Position numbers and translations under genes: made by a program. 64,000 nt of DNA, from positions 48,598,192 through 48,662,191 of the forward strand of contig OY754464.1 in NCBI GenBank assembly GCA_963575645.1, given 5' to 3'. Source of the stretch: Xanthostigma xanthostigma (Eukaryota > Arthropoda > Insecta > Raphidioptera > Raphidiidae). Each line of letters starts with the position of its first letter. The stretch's first letter is position 1. Under the pieces are notes generated by a model, which saw nothing but the letters and a program-made list of their open reading frames with translations, did no database searches and had not been told where the DNA came from. Shown here piece after piece: positions 1-11,151 of the stretch.

Positions 1-470
1 TTATCAATCGATCAGTTATCCCCGCCAGGCGTCTACATGTGTCACCTCTCACCCAACAAACACCACGGAGTAGAGAGCCGATCTCCTGTCTCTTTCACAC
101 AATAAGCTCAGAAGCAAACGACCTAAAACTGTTTTAGTACCAAATAAGCGGCATCTGTTAGAACTTGCTCAAAGCTATTATAAGTTCACACGCCGGGCCG
201 CAATCGAAATACATTTTGCAGAATTTTATCTATCGCACTCAGGTGAAACCGGGACGGACCGCTATAATATTTTATAAATAGGTAAATTTTGTAAGTTTGG
301 ATATAGATAATAGGAGGCAATCTCCGAAATTACTCATCCGAATTCAAAATTTTTTCACCAATATTTAGAATGGGCCTTCAGAATTCATACAGGATATATA
401 TATTATCGCGTTTAAATAAAAGCGCTTTTAGTGGAGACTAATTTTGCAACGCAAGTCGACGAAAAAACGG
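1..470. other. non-coding, no gene seen
   Basis: AT-rich sequence with no convincing open frame. A short GC-richer phrase near 190-255 (GGTGAAACCGGGACGG) resembles the subterminal part of Helitron-like ends seen elsewhere in the window, but no terminus can be placed. Confidence 0.5.
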
Positions 471-471
471 C

Positions 472-516
472 GACAAGCTACAAATTCGGGCAAAGCCGAA
501 CCGGCCCGCTAGTCTA
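472..516 (+). mobile_element. Helitron-like 3' terminus
   Basis: A small hairpin-forming phrase (CGGGCAAAGCCG) is followed by GGCCCGCTAGT, the usual layout of a Helitron 3' end, namely a hairpin and then CTRR before a T. No 5' end or Rep/helicase frame is visible, so this is a non-autonomous or truncated relic. Confidence 0.45.
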
Positions 517-617
517 TTTTATAAATAAAAGTTGATTTCGCTATTTTGAATGTGTTTTATAAAACCTGAATCAATTTTTATTATTATTTGTCTAATCAGT
601 TACAAGAATTACTTTGG

Positions 618-1196
618 AACGTGAACACCACGTGCAGTAATTGTTCACGTTACCGAAACCCGACTGTAGTAATTTAGATAGATAGATTGTAGACTATACA
701 GTAGGTATACACTGCCAACAAAAGTGATAAATATTTGTTTTCTTCTATGCATATTACTTTAATGCTTTAACTAATATCTTTTCTACACTTGTATATTGTT
801 TTCTTAATTTAGTGAATCTGAAATTCGTTAAGATTTATCGTGAGTTTGTCGTTAACATAAATAATTCACTAACTACAAATTATAGTTACAATGTGATGTC
901 GTTGAGAATTTGCGTACCTACCCATAATATATTATGTAGACGCGTACCTACCTATATAATATTATATTATATATTATATAACGTTGAATCTCCGCACTCG
1001 ACTCTGAGGTTTTGTGTACCCGTGAAAATATATCAGTAGCCCGTATAAGTCCTACCGACACGCAGGCATCGTTGTAGGATGATCACAGAAGTGGATTACA
1101 GACTGAAATAGAATATTTTTTAATCGAATTTTAATTTCATGAGATTCTCGGTAACGTAGACAATGGACATATTACTGAACGTGGTGTTCACGTTTT
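618..1196. mobile_element. MITE-like element with ~50-bp inverted ends
   Basis: The left end reads AACGTGAACACCACGTGCAG and the right end, read on the other strand, AACGTGAACACCACGTTCAG. Both continue to a CGTTACCGA motif. The interior is AT-rich and non-coding. No target duplication could be assigned. CGGTAACGTGAAC also occurs in the pogo-like ends at 4.3 kb, suggesting related families. Confidence 0.4.
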
Positions 1197-1955
1197 CGAG
1201 GAGTTTATGGAACTGAATAGGATGCAAACAATAATAATAATTGATTTACTTTTTAAAAAGGTAGATGACAAAAAACACTTTAAAATGGTTAAGTCAACTT
1301 TTATTCATAAAATAAATTAAAAATTATATAATTTAAAAGAAAAAAAAACAAATAAAAAGGATGGTTTCTAGTGAAATGTTTAATTTTACTATGTAAACAT
1401 AGGTACATACATAAAATACCTGTATAGTCGGCCACGGTATATTTTCATATAAATTTATTAACGTAGTTTCAAGTTTTTAGTCCCTACTTCTAGCGCAAAT
1501 GTCTTCTATCCCGCTCATCCAATAGAAAATAAAATTGTCAACGTTTAACCTCAAAATAACAAATGTTTTTTTCTGATTGGTCTATGAACGTCAGGTAGTG
1601 AAAAGTTGAAAATACATGAGTTCTACTGTATGTAATTTTGAATATAAGCATAGATTCAATTTTTATATTATGTAGTGTACGTTTTAGTGTATGAAAAAAT
1701 CTATACGCTAGTCAAGTATCTATGACGCGCGACCTTTTAGTGCAAGCTCCCATGACAGAAAAAGTTACCCCAAAGAACAATTATAAAGTGAAAATGGCTG
1801 AAAAACATGTCAGAAACATGTTACGCCCGCCAGACTAGTAAAAATTTGTTAATTGTTATTTTTTATGAATTTTTGAATTTAAAAAAAACATGATTTTACT
1901 TTCCAAAACACCTGCTTGAAATTTATACAATTTGTAGTAAATAATGTATCATTTT
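1197..1955. other. non-coding, no gene seen
   Basis: AT-rich sequence with only short chance frames; no RNA gene or repeat boundary recognised. Confidence 0.5.
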
Positions 1956-1964
1956 TGAAAAAAT

Positions 1965-2160
1965 TTGTTTGGCAGACAATTTTTGTAAATAAATTTGTTA
2001 GACTTCATTTGTTATAAATTATTTTTTTTTAAATACATTTCATAACACCTCCTTGAATTTTTTTAAATAAAGTTTAAGATCTCTTCTATCTAATACAACT
2101 TGTCTGGCTGACAATTTTTGTTAATAAATTGGGCAGACTTCATTTGTTATAAATTTTTTT
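1965..2160 (+). repeat. diverged direct repeat, two copies
   Basis: A ~52-bp block containing GACAATTTTTGT and GACTTCATTTGTTATAAATT occurs at about 1,972 and again at about 2,108, so the spacing is about 136 bp. Copies differ at several positions; an older partial copy may lie near 1,830. Confidence 0.5.
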
Positions 2161-2209
2161 TATGAAGTCTGTCATTAGTAAAAAACATTTTTTCGCTGAG
2201 AGACCAATT

Positions 2210-3340
2210 TTTATGCATAAAATAGATGTCAAACCTTCTTTCAGAAAAAAATTAAGGTGATGTTTTGACACGGCCCTTGTAAAAGCTGATTTGTTTATGA
2301 AAGAACGCTGTCACGGCGCATAAAAATTGAATCTGGCATGGTAAAAAACAATATTTTGATAAAAAATGTATTAAAGTATATAAAAGGGATCTACCGTATT
2401 AATTTAGAAAAAAAAAATTTTTAGTTAGCAACGATTAGGTATACCATATTTTTTCATTAAAAAATGTGGTCGCATTTAATGAAAAAATATTATAAGGGAA
2501 TTTATACAGAAAGTTTATGAGTTTGTCAGAAGTAATCTCAGAAACTTCTGAACTGCTTTCAATCACTTTTTCATATTTCGATAGGACACAGACTATAATA
2601 ACATGCCAAACTGGCTTCGCACAGGTGAAAATCTGATAAAATACGCTACACCACAAATTTGATACCTGATTTCTCGAAAAATATTTAGGTCTATAGGATC
2701 AATTTCATCCGTGTGCAAACAGCATTAATTTAAATTCTCTAAATAGCATAAAACAAAATCGCTATCGGCGTCTCTCTATTTGTTTACTTACTTCTTCTTA
2801 CTACAGAATGTATTTTGATTCGGTTTTCACCATCATTTAGGAAGGTTTATATGTATATAACACAATCATATTAAATTCAAAGGTAGTAGAGAAATCTCGA
2901 TGTTTTATAATCAAGTCGAAAAATGACGCTTTTAGGGCACTTACATGGCTTACGCTGACTAAACCATAAGAGATATATCAAAATAAAGTACTACAGAATT
3001 GTAGGTCGAAAAGTCCGCGACAGCATATGTCTACCTTCTAAGAATGACTCTCAGTAACCATTTTTATATTTCAAAAATTTGATCAAAAATAATATGTTAT
3101 TTGTAAAGTCATACGAATATTGTCCGACATGACATTAATCCTTATTCAATTTAATATGTTAATTACTTTAGGCATTTAATTTAGATCAAATTTGACTTTC
3201 AAATCATATCATTTAAATAAATATCTTAGAATATATCACAGATTTAAGAGTTATTTGCACAAAATAATAATTAGGGTTCACTTGCTTGACGAGACTTGCG
3301 AAGCTATTTTGGCCGACATAAAATCCTTATCCATTTAAAT
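2210..3340. other. non-coding, no gene seen
   Basis: AT-rich DNA. The longest frame here, 73 codons on the minus strand near 2.5 kb, has no recognisable domain and no codon bias. Confidence 0.5.
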
Positions 3341-3344
3341 ACGT

Positions 3345-3400
3345 TATCTTTAACAGGCAATTTACAAAACCAGGCGAAGCCGAACGAGCCCGTTAGTGTA
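3345..3400 (+). mobile_element. Helitron-like 3' end relic
   Basis: CTTTAACAGGCAATTTACAA followed by GGCGAAGCCGAACGAGCCCG and TTAGT. The same order of phrases closes the repeat at 10.73-10.76 kb, so both are probably 3' ends of one Helitron-like family. Two more partial phrases follow at 3.42-3.50 kb. Confidence 0.4.
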
Positions 3401-3587
3401 TTAATAAATCATAAATTCGAGCATACGGCCGAAGTGAGTGAGTATATTAATTTATCATAAATTTGAGCAAACGGGCGATGTGCGTTAGTGACGTATAATT
3501 AACTGATTTAACGAACGAACGTAACGGGTGAGATAAAATTAAATCTACACACTGGCAAAGCTAAAGCTATATTATATCTATACTATA

Positions 3588-3632
3588 TTAAATTCTCACT
3601 CGGGCAAAGCCGGGTCGTACCATTAGTTTTAA
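3588..3632 (+). mobile_element. Helitron-like 3' end relic
   Basis: CTCGGGCAAAGCCGGGTCG and then ACCATTAGT, a diverged version of the end at 472-516. Confidence 0.35.
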
Positions 3633-3639
3633 TAAAATA

Positions 3640-4316
3640 TTCAAAAAACTCAAAAATAATCATGTGACCAAAACTTGTGTGACGTCACTGTACATCTCGA
3701 GTATTCACCTCCTCGCAGATGCAATGCTTTCACAGCTCACGTGGATGCTAAATAGCGAATGTCCACGCAAGAACTGTTGACGCATTTCATTGTTTTGCCT
3801 TTTCAATTAGAAACTGGAAACTTTTGTGGGTTGGATAAACGATAGAGGTAATTTGTAGCGTTCGATTCCCTGAATGAAGTGAGATAGAAATCAAATTGTG
3901 ATCGTAACCGCCGAGGTCGGCATATTGAAAAAATGGCTCAAAAACACGGTTTCTTTGAAGTATTTCGCTTCGGGTTCCCCATAGACAAAAAATGTTTGCA
4001 CAAAAATAGAAGATAATTAAATTTTCTACAAAATATGTTTTATACATTTTTTCTCTAAACTGAATAGTTTCTATGCAGCAGCCGTGTATTATTGACAAAA
4101 TTATTATTTTTTTGTGTTGTGCCAATAATTATTCAATCTTGACTTAATTTTATATGCTTATTTGAGACGTATTGATCTAACATTCTAACCATTCTAAAAT
4201 TTTAGTCTTCCAAGTTTAATATTTTCAATTCTAGAACAGTTTACCCCTGGACGCAATGTAAACGTATGAAAATTTTGGAGAAAAACTCATTGAAAACGGA
4301 AAATAATGTAAATAAA
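3640..4316. other. non-coding; unrecognised minus-strand frame
   Basis: A 112-codon open frame runs on the minus strand at 3,787-4,125. It has no recognisable motif, its composition is like its surroundings, and no splice pattern links it to anything, so I do not call it a gene. Confidence 0.4.
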
Positions 4317-4318
4317 TA

Positions 4319-5197
4319 CAGTACAATCTCGGTAACGTGAACACAAAAAATCAGGAGGAGTTCTTAATAGCGGATGTTTATATTATCGAGGTTTGCAAGA
4401 AACATGTACAAAGAACATTAGGGTGTCCGTTATTTCCCAAGTTGTGTTTTGTTTTACGCTCGCCCCCAAATTTTCAGTTTTTGCGCTAAAAAAAGATATC
4501 ACACCAAAAGAAGCGATTACAGTTTTGATATTAAACCATGCCGAAATCATGATGCATTTCCCACTTAAATAACGTGGGATTTTTTCACCTTTTACATTTA
4601 TTTTTTTTTCTCAAAAATAAATGAACGTACATCAATGAGCAATACATATTTTTGTAGGGAATTGAACGCTCTACAAAAAAGGTCTTTATGATTTTTCGAT
4701 AAATTCACTCCGTCGAAAGGTAATCAAGGTTAAATTAAAATTTTTAAGAAAAGACAAAATTAAAATAATCTTTTGACCACGTTTTTGAAATGTGTCACTC
4801 ACCAAATTTTGTCAGAAAATACCTTTCATACTCCTCTATACCCAGGAATTTTTTCGAAGTGGTGGAACAATATGAAAAAAAAAACTTATTTTCTTTCTAT
4901 GGCTTTGCGTTTAAACAAAAAGCCAACGTTTGTTTAAAGAAAAAAAATTAGTTTTTTTTTATATTGTTACACTACTTCGAAAAAATTGAAAAAATTCCTG
5001 AGTATAGACTATAGAGAACTATAAAGGGCGTTTTCTGATAAAAAACAAACAGACTCTAACGAGTTTGCTCTTGTTCATATCATCGAAATTATACGCTGTT
5101 CAATTTCATACTACAGAGTGGTCATTGGAAAAAATATTAAGTTCATATTACTGAGTCGTTCATAAGAGTGCGTATTCATATTATCGCGATTGTACTG
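4319..5197. mobile_element. pogo/Tigger-like MITE
   Basis: An 879-bp element bounded by TA on both sides. The left end is CAGTACAATCTCGGTAACGT; the right end on the minus strand is CAGTACAATCGCGATAATAT. TA duplication and a CAGTA start are typical of the pogo branch of Tc1/mariner. There is no transposase frame, so it is non-autonomous. The middle (about 4,800-5,040) is itself an imperfect palindrome centred near 4,910, with matching phrases such as TTTTTTCGAAGT and ACTTCGAAAAAA. Confidence 0.65.
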
Positions 5198-5438
5198 TAT
5201 TGTAAATAAAACACTTGCTCAAAATTTTTGTATTTAGACCAATACGTATTTTGAACAATTATTATGCAAAATTTTATGAATATTAAATAAATATTTTCGA
5301 CACAGTTAACAATCCATGCGATGAACGTTTCGCTGACACGTGGAAAATACAAGAGAAAACTATTCGACAATTAAAATTTGAAAATATTAAATTTAAAAGG
5401 CTATGGCAATATGTTTCAAATAAGCAAGATCGAATAAT

Positions 5439-5479
5439 TACAAAAAATCATAAGTGTGACAAACTTATGATTTTTTGTA
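5439..5479. repeat. perfect 17-bp hairpin
   Basis: TACAAAAAATCATAAGT and its exact reverse complement are separated by 7 bases (GTGACAA). It stands alone in AT-rich DNA with no gene beside it. Confidence 0.7.
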
Positions 5480-5633
5480 TTTAGATATACTTGAGTTCGC
5501 ACGGCTACTAAACCAAAACTATTTAGTTTAGAGAAAAAATTTATAAGACATATTTATTTGAAAATTAAATTCTATTTTATTTTTATAAGAATAGTTTAGC
5601 CATATGAAGCATCCGAAGCGAGATATTTCAAAG

Positions 5634-5764
5634 AATAGTATATTACACCACAAGGGCCGAAAGTGTGATATTCTGTCATGTGCCAGAGGCGAATAAGGGC
5701 ATCATGGCGCGAAGGGCAAGATATCACACTTTCGGACTTTCGGCTAGTGTGGTGTATACTATTT
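5634..5764. repeat. short foldback, ~40-bp arms
   Basis: The left arm contains TATTACACCACAAGGGCCGA and AAGTGTGATAT; the right arm returns ATATCACACTTTCGG and TAGTGTGGTGTATACTATT. The non-palindromic centre of about 50 bp is richer in G and C. Probably a small non-autonomous transposon. Confidence 0.6.
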
Positions 5765-6032
5765 TTCCTCATACCTCGGTCGTAAACACGCTTATTAAAT
5801 ACATTCATTAATTAGTTACATAAAAACACAGATAAATTCCAAGCAAGAAGCTTTGAGGTTATACGTAAAAAACAAGAATGTCAGCTGTTCGCGGCTATTA
5901 GTTAAAATGTAATAGGGTTGCTATGGAAACGACATTTAAACAACAGTTGATTGGTTGTTTTTGCTTTACTACCGCACGAACGTACGAACTTCCAGTATTG
6001 TAGCGTGTATTCCTAACAAGGAGTAAATGTTA

Positions 6033-6409
6033 AGGTGGCTCCTCACGGTGCGTTTTATCGCAGGCCGCGTCGCGTCGTGCCGATTTGTACGCGCTAGCAT
6101 GCGTTCTCACGGCGTGCGTTGCACCGCGCCGCATCCAGGTCGAAGCACGCATAGACGCAGCGTACTTTAAATACAATAATACAATTAAAACAATCATGAT
6201 TCATGACTAAACATAGTTTAATGCGACGTGTTCACCCGCACTACCACACGTGCGCTCGAGTCGGCACGGATGCACCCGCGCCGCGCCTTTGAAGGGACCG
6301 ACTTTGTCCGGTAAGGAAACGCCAGGTCGTGCTAGCCCGCGTCGACCCGCGCGTAGGCGCGAGCTGGCGTGGCGCGACCTGCGATAAAACGCGCCGTGAG
6401 AAGCCACCT
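6033..6409. mobile_element. GC-rich PIF/Harbinger-like MITE
   Basis: A 377-bp element with ~33-bp inverted ends (AGGTGGCTCCTCACGGTGCG and, from the right, AGGTGGCTTCTCACGGCGCG), flanked by TTA on both sides. A 3-bp TTA duplication is the PIF/Harbinger/ISL2EU pattern. Its CpG-rich sequence contrasts sharply with the AT-rich surroundings. The open frame inside it is a by-product of composition, not a gene. Confidence 0.65.
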
Positions 6410-6419
6410 TTAGACTTTC

Positions 6420-9400
6420 TGCCTTACAATTGGTGCCGAAAGTATGCACTCGAGGTATGAAAAAAACTATTTTTTGCTCCATATTTCTTATATGACGGCC
6501 TCGGCAGTTGCGATCATATTTTGCATTTTTTTACAGTATTCATTCAAGACATAAAAATCTACAAATTTCCATAGTTCAAAACTTCCGCCCTTATTCGAAT
6601 TGGATTCTACCTATCGATTGGGCCATAATATGGTAAGAGCTATATTTAATTAACAGTCAACGTATTAGATTTAACCGTGCGTGTTAAAATATGTTTTTTT
6701 AAATTGTGGTCTGTAAATTTTCTTCTGTGGCGCGAGCGTCCTACCAACACACGTACGTAGATATGGATAAGTATATCTGTAGGTGTGTTTTTGTGTAAGT
6801 CACAAAATGTACAAATGTTATTTACAAAAGGAAGACGCAAACATCCGGGCTATATAACATAGCTCATGACGCATTTTATTGCCTGTCTGTAAATTCGCCA
6901 AACGGCCTGTACAATTGCAAACGTATACACCTACAGCTATCCACCACCCATCTCTACCTCTATACTCCTTGGCATGAATGTATTTTCTATGTGTATGTAC
7001 CTTTACTTTATCTTATAAGATCGCTTATTCGTCGGGAAACGAAGAAAAAACAAAACAATAAAACGTGAAAGAGAAAATTTATTTGTGTTTTCTTTAACAA
7101 TAAGTGTTTATACATCTTCTGTTTATGTGAAGAAAGAGATTCTGTCTATACTCCGTATAGTGGCAAAAATAATGTTTCTTTTCAAATATGTTTGCTTACA
7201 TCGTAGTTGAAAAAATGTGTGACTAACTCCATTGACACTTTCTTATATACTTACTTTATATTTTTTGAAGGAGAGGCTTTTACACCTACCCTCGTATAAA
7301 GAATGTATCACAATAGAAGTTTGTGTATCTTAAACGTATAAATGCAGTTATTATTTGAGAAAGGAACATTATGTTAAAACGAGTCATCATTACGTTCGAG
7401 ACACATACTACATTTTTTTTTCACGTAGGTACCTCCTATAAAATAGCTAATTTTCGAATCATAATAAGTATATTTTTACTATATTTGAAAGCTGTTATAG
7501 GATGTGTACACGAAGCCTACTAGCGCCGCAAGTGGGTAATAGAGAATGATTTAACTCACTTTTCATGGAAATCGCGACATTTTTCTATGGTGATAAGTCA
7601 AAAACTTTAGTTGGACATGATGTGTCAAAAAAATGTAATCAGGAAAACAATAAAGTTCAGATTGTAAACCATTTTATGAATAACATAACATAAAAGGTAC
7701 ATGAGATTTATTTATTTATCAATTATGACGTAGGTACAATATATAAATAATTAATTTGTTTACACTGACAGCGTAACGTCAAATTATGGAGCCAATGATC
7801 TTTATTTTACTTAAATCGCCATCAGCGCAACAGCCCAGAACACAACATAGATCGTCTAGTTTTGCCCATGTTTTCTTTGTAATTAAAAAACTTTATAAAA
7901 TTATGTATTCACGTTTAATAAACATTGCTCACTGACATACGAAAAATTTGAGTTGGAAATTTCCCCTATTGCGCATCACAAACGGTCGCATCGATAAATT
8001 TGTAACTGCGCCTTCCGGCCCATAGCCCATACGTGTATTCATTTGTAATCTATTTGGGTATTTAAGAAAACTACGCCTACTTTGCTGTCTCTGTTCCCTA
8101 TATTATATACTGTTAAATGGTAATTAACAGGCCGCTTTTGAAAATTACTGTTGGATTGGTTAAATGGCATTTGTTTGTTTTAATACACAACATTAGTATT
8201 AATGTGCCATTTTACTTACTAGTGCTTACAGGCCTGAAAAGCTACTATTTTATAGAGAGGCGTACAAAAAATACATTGGCTATTTGTTGCAGACTTTATA
8301 AGAAATTATACATTAATTTCATCAATAGATACATTTTGTTAGCAAATTACTCTTAGGAAACACCCGTCGTTTTACGTAACATTACAATGTAATATTAGAA
8401 AAATTTTATTTCACCGTCGGGTTCACTCATTTTTACGATGACTGGATTATCATATACTCTACAGCAGCGATTCAGATGGGTCGCAAGGAGCCCCCAACTC
8501 ACTTTAAAAAAGGGACAGAATTTAATTTTTCAATGCATTTTTATACCCTAAATATTAGATTAAACAAAATATTTACGGGTTCTTATTACGATATTTTAAA
8601 TTTTAAAACGTCCTAGTAAAGACTTTAAATAATATTTTTAGCCTAGTGTTGCCTTTAAATATTTTTATAAATTTTTAGTGCAATATTTTACAATACAGGT
8701 GAAATATATGGGAAGCAATGTAACCGCTATAGGAACATATGAACATATGTGAAAAACATTTTTTTGCAATTTGGAAAGTGGCGAAATATTTTGACCAGAA
8801 TGTAAGATTACAATGTTAAAACGAAAAATAGACCAGTCTAGATTAGTATTTTTATTGAAGCTTTTTTGCGTGTAACTTTTTTTTTGGGTCAGAGATATAG
8901 GTATAGGCCTTGCTTTATAGAAAAAAGTAGATAATATTTTCTTTAAAATGCTGAGACGAAACATTTTTCAGTTTAAAAACTAATCGAAATATGGCTTCCT
9001 AGATCAAACCCATGAACGGCGCAAACTGAGTTTGTTTCCGATTTAATTAACATGGGAAAAACGACGTTTTAACTCAAAAATGTTATAGGCAAAACAGCAA
9101 AAAAAAAACAAAAATCCAAATTTATTTTCTTCTTTTTTGTTTTAACATAAAAATGTTTAAATTTTTTTTAAATAAATCGTTTTGACGGGAAATTCAATTC
9201 TTTACAAGTTTTATATAAAGTATATCGAAATTTTGCTTCGTTTGCTAGATATATTGAAAAAACTAAAAGGGTGCATTTTCACCCTTATCTTCAATTTCCA
9301 CTCTCTAATTTAGTAGCACTCCACGGTTTTTTCTTCTTAAATAACCCATTGACAGATTCCTGCAAAAAAAAACCCGTGAACGTCCTAGTTCCTTTCCATA

Positions 9401-10080
9401 TGACATAATTAATAGCCTAATAGCACAATTAAAGAAAATGTCTGTAATAGTTATTGACGTTTCGTTTTTTTATGAAATTAGATATTGATTGGTAAGGAAA
9501 AAAATATTTTGTATACATTAGGTAATGAGGGAGAATTAAAATATATAAAAAGGTTTTTTTATGAGACGAGAATATATGTATATATTTACTATTACTTATA
9601 TAAAATTCATCGTATGTAAATATGTAATGATGTATGCATGTTTGAACGGATTTAACTTAAAAACTTATTTACGAATTTTGATTAAACTTTTTTCAAATGT
9701 TTTTTTATGATACCAGAAATTCTGTGTGTATGCTATGTTTTATTTTACTATTTTATCGCAAAATTAGGTATATAATTTAATATCTTTCTTGGCATACTTC
9801 TGTACAAATATATTATAAAATTCGAACGTGGTGCAGTATGTTCACACTAGACTTCTCTCACTACAACTGCAGTCAAGCCAACCAGTATCCCCTTTTCTCC
9901 CGCAACTGCGTTATATGACTATATTCTATAAAACTGTGGCATTTCGCTTGACGTGCAGTGTAATAAGCTCCTAATATGTAGGATAGTTTTAGGATATATC
10001 CCATTATGCTATCAAAAGAGGGGGCTCTTATTCCCGTGCAACGCTGGACAAATACTGTTATAATTCTATTAAAAAAATTC
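6420..10080. other. long AT-rich non-coding stretch
   Basis: No gene, RNA gene or bounded element found. Small features only: poly-A and poly-T runs, an AAGGGTGCATTTTCACCCTT hairpin at about 9,268, and near 7.42-7.50 kb a phrase (CCTATAAAATAGCT) shared with the decayed repeats at 35 kb. Frames of 79 and 99 codons near 8.1 and 8.7 kb show no domain. Confidence 0.5.
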
Positions 10081-10088
10081 TAGCTAAT

Positions 10089-10764
10089 TGCAGGGCGACG
10101 GGGCCATTCCAACTTCAAAATAATGACATTTGATATAGCATAATAATGAAAATAAAATTTCTGATATCGCGTGAGGTGACGCGGGTAATGGCTAGTAATC
10201 AATATAACATTTGCAATTCGTTGCCATGGTTACGTACCTGACAGATCTACAAAACAAAAGAAGATTTGACTTTTTTTATTTTCAAAATATTTCTAAAACT
10301 ATAAAGTTAAAGTTTTTTAAAATATTTTGAACGAAACTTTCTTGAAATAATAAATAGAATAATAAGCCATTACGAAAAGTATACCAATATTATATAAAAA
10401 ACAACGTTATAGCATATATCTCTTCTGCGCATGCACCGATTTTCCCAAAAACAATAGGGCTCTTCATATTTTCATACCAAACATCCTCTCAAAATTTGGT
10501 TTCAATCCGCTCATCCGTTTGACCTGTATCGTGCTAACAGACAAACAGACACACAGAGTTTTTCCATAAATATGTTTTTTGGATTCGGGGGACCTCACAA
10601 CGAAGAAAAATGTAAAATTTTGAAAAGTGATTTCTGACCTAAACTAGTACCTACTATTTCTCCACTTGTGGGTTGGAATTGTAAAAGTCTGCACCAGCAA
10701 AATATGTCTATCTTTAATAGGCAATCTGCAAATCCGGGAGACGCCAGACCGAGCTGCTAGTTTT
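10089..10764 (+). mobile_element. dispersed repeat R1, Helitron-like
   Basis: Begins near GGGCGACGGGGCCATTCCAA and ends in a Helitron-like GACCGAGCTGCTAGT. A second copy lies in the opposite orientation at 26.7-29.65 kb, where it is split by later insertions. The interior includes CGCGTGAGGTGACGCG and a string of CAGACAAACAGACACACAGA. No coding frame remains. Confidence 0.55.
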
Positions 10765-10769
10765 CTATA

Positions 10770-11140
10770 AAACTGTTTAGTTCTCATAAAATCCAGTGCT
10801 TAGACAATCTTCTATGAAGGATCACCGCGCAGCTACAAGGGGTCGAGTGGTGTGATTGTCATCATTATTGTTTGGTGACTGCCTCAGTTTTTTAGCTGCT
10901 AAACTATAAAAGTGCTAAAAGCACAGTCAAATGCAATTTTGTTTAATGGTTTTTTATTTAGGAGTCTTAAAACCTCTGCCAACCTTACATAAATGAGTGG
11001 GCAGTACATGGGCATATATATTTGATGACGATATTGCGTGCTTCAAGTGTTTTATTTATACAGTTATTAGAGTATTTTTTGTACACACTAAAAAAACTAA
11101 TATTTATCAATATTAATTAATCCACCTAAAGTTATGGTAT
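10770..11140. other. non-coding, no gene seen
   Basis: Sequence between the R1 copy and the Foldback element; nothing recognised. Confidence 0.5.
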
Positions 11141-11151
11141 ATTTTTAAAGG

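Noticed and set aside
3787-4125. 112-codon minus-strand frame
   Set aside because: No domain, no codon bias, no splice context.
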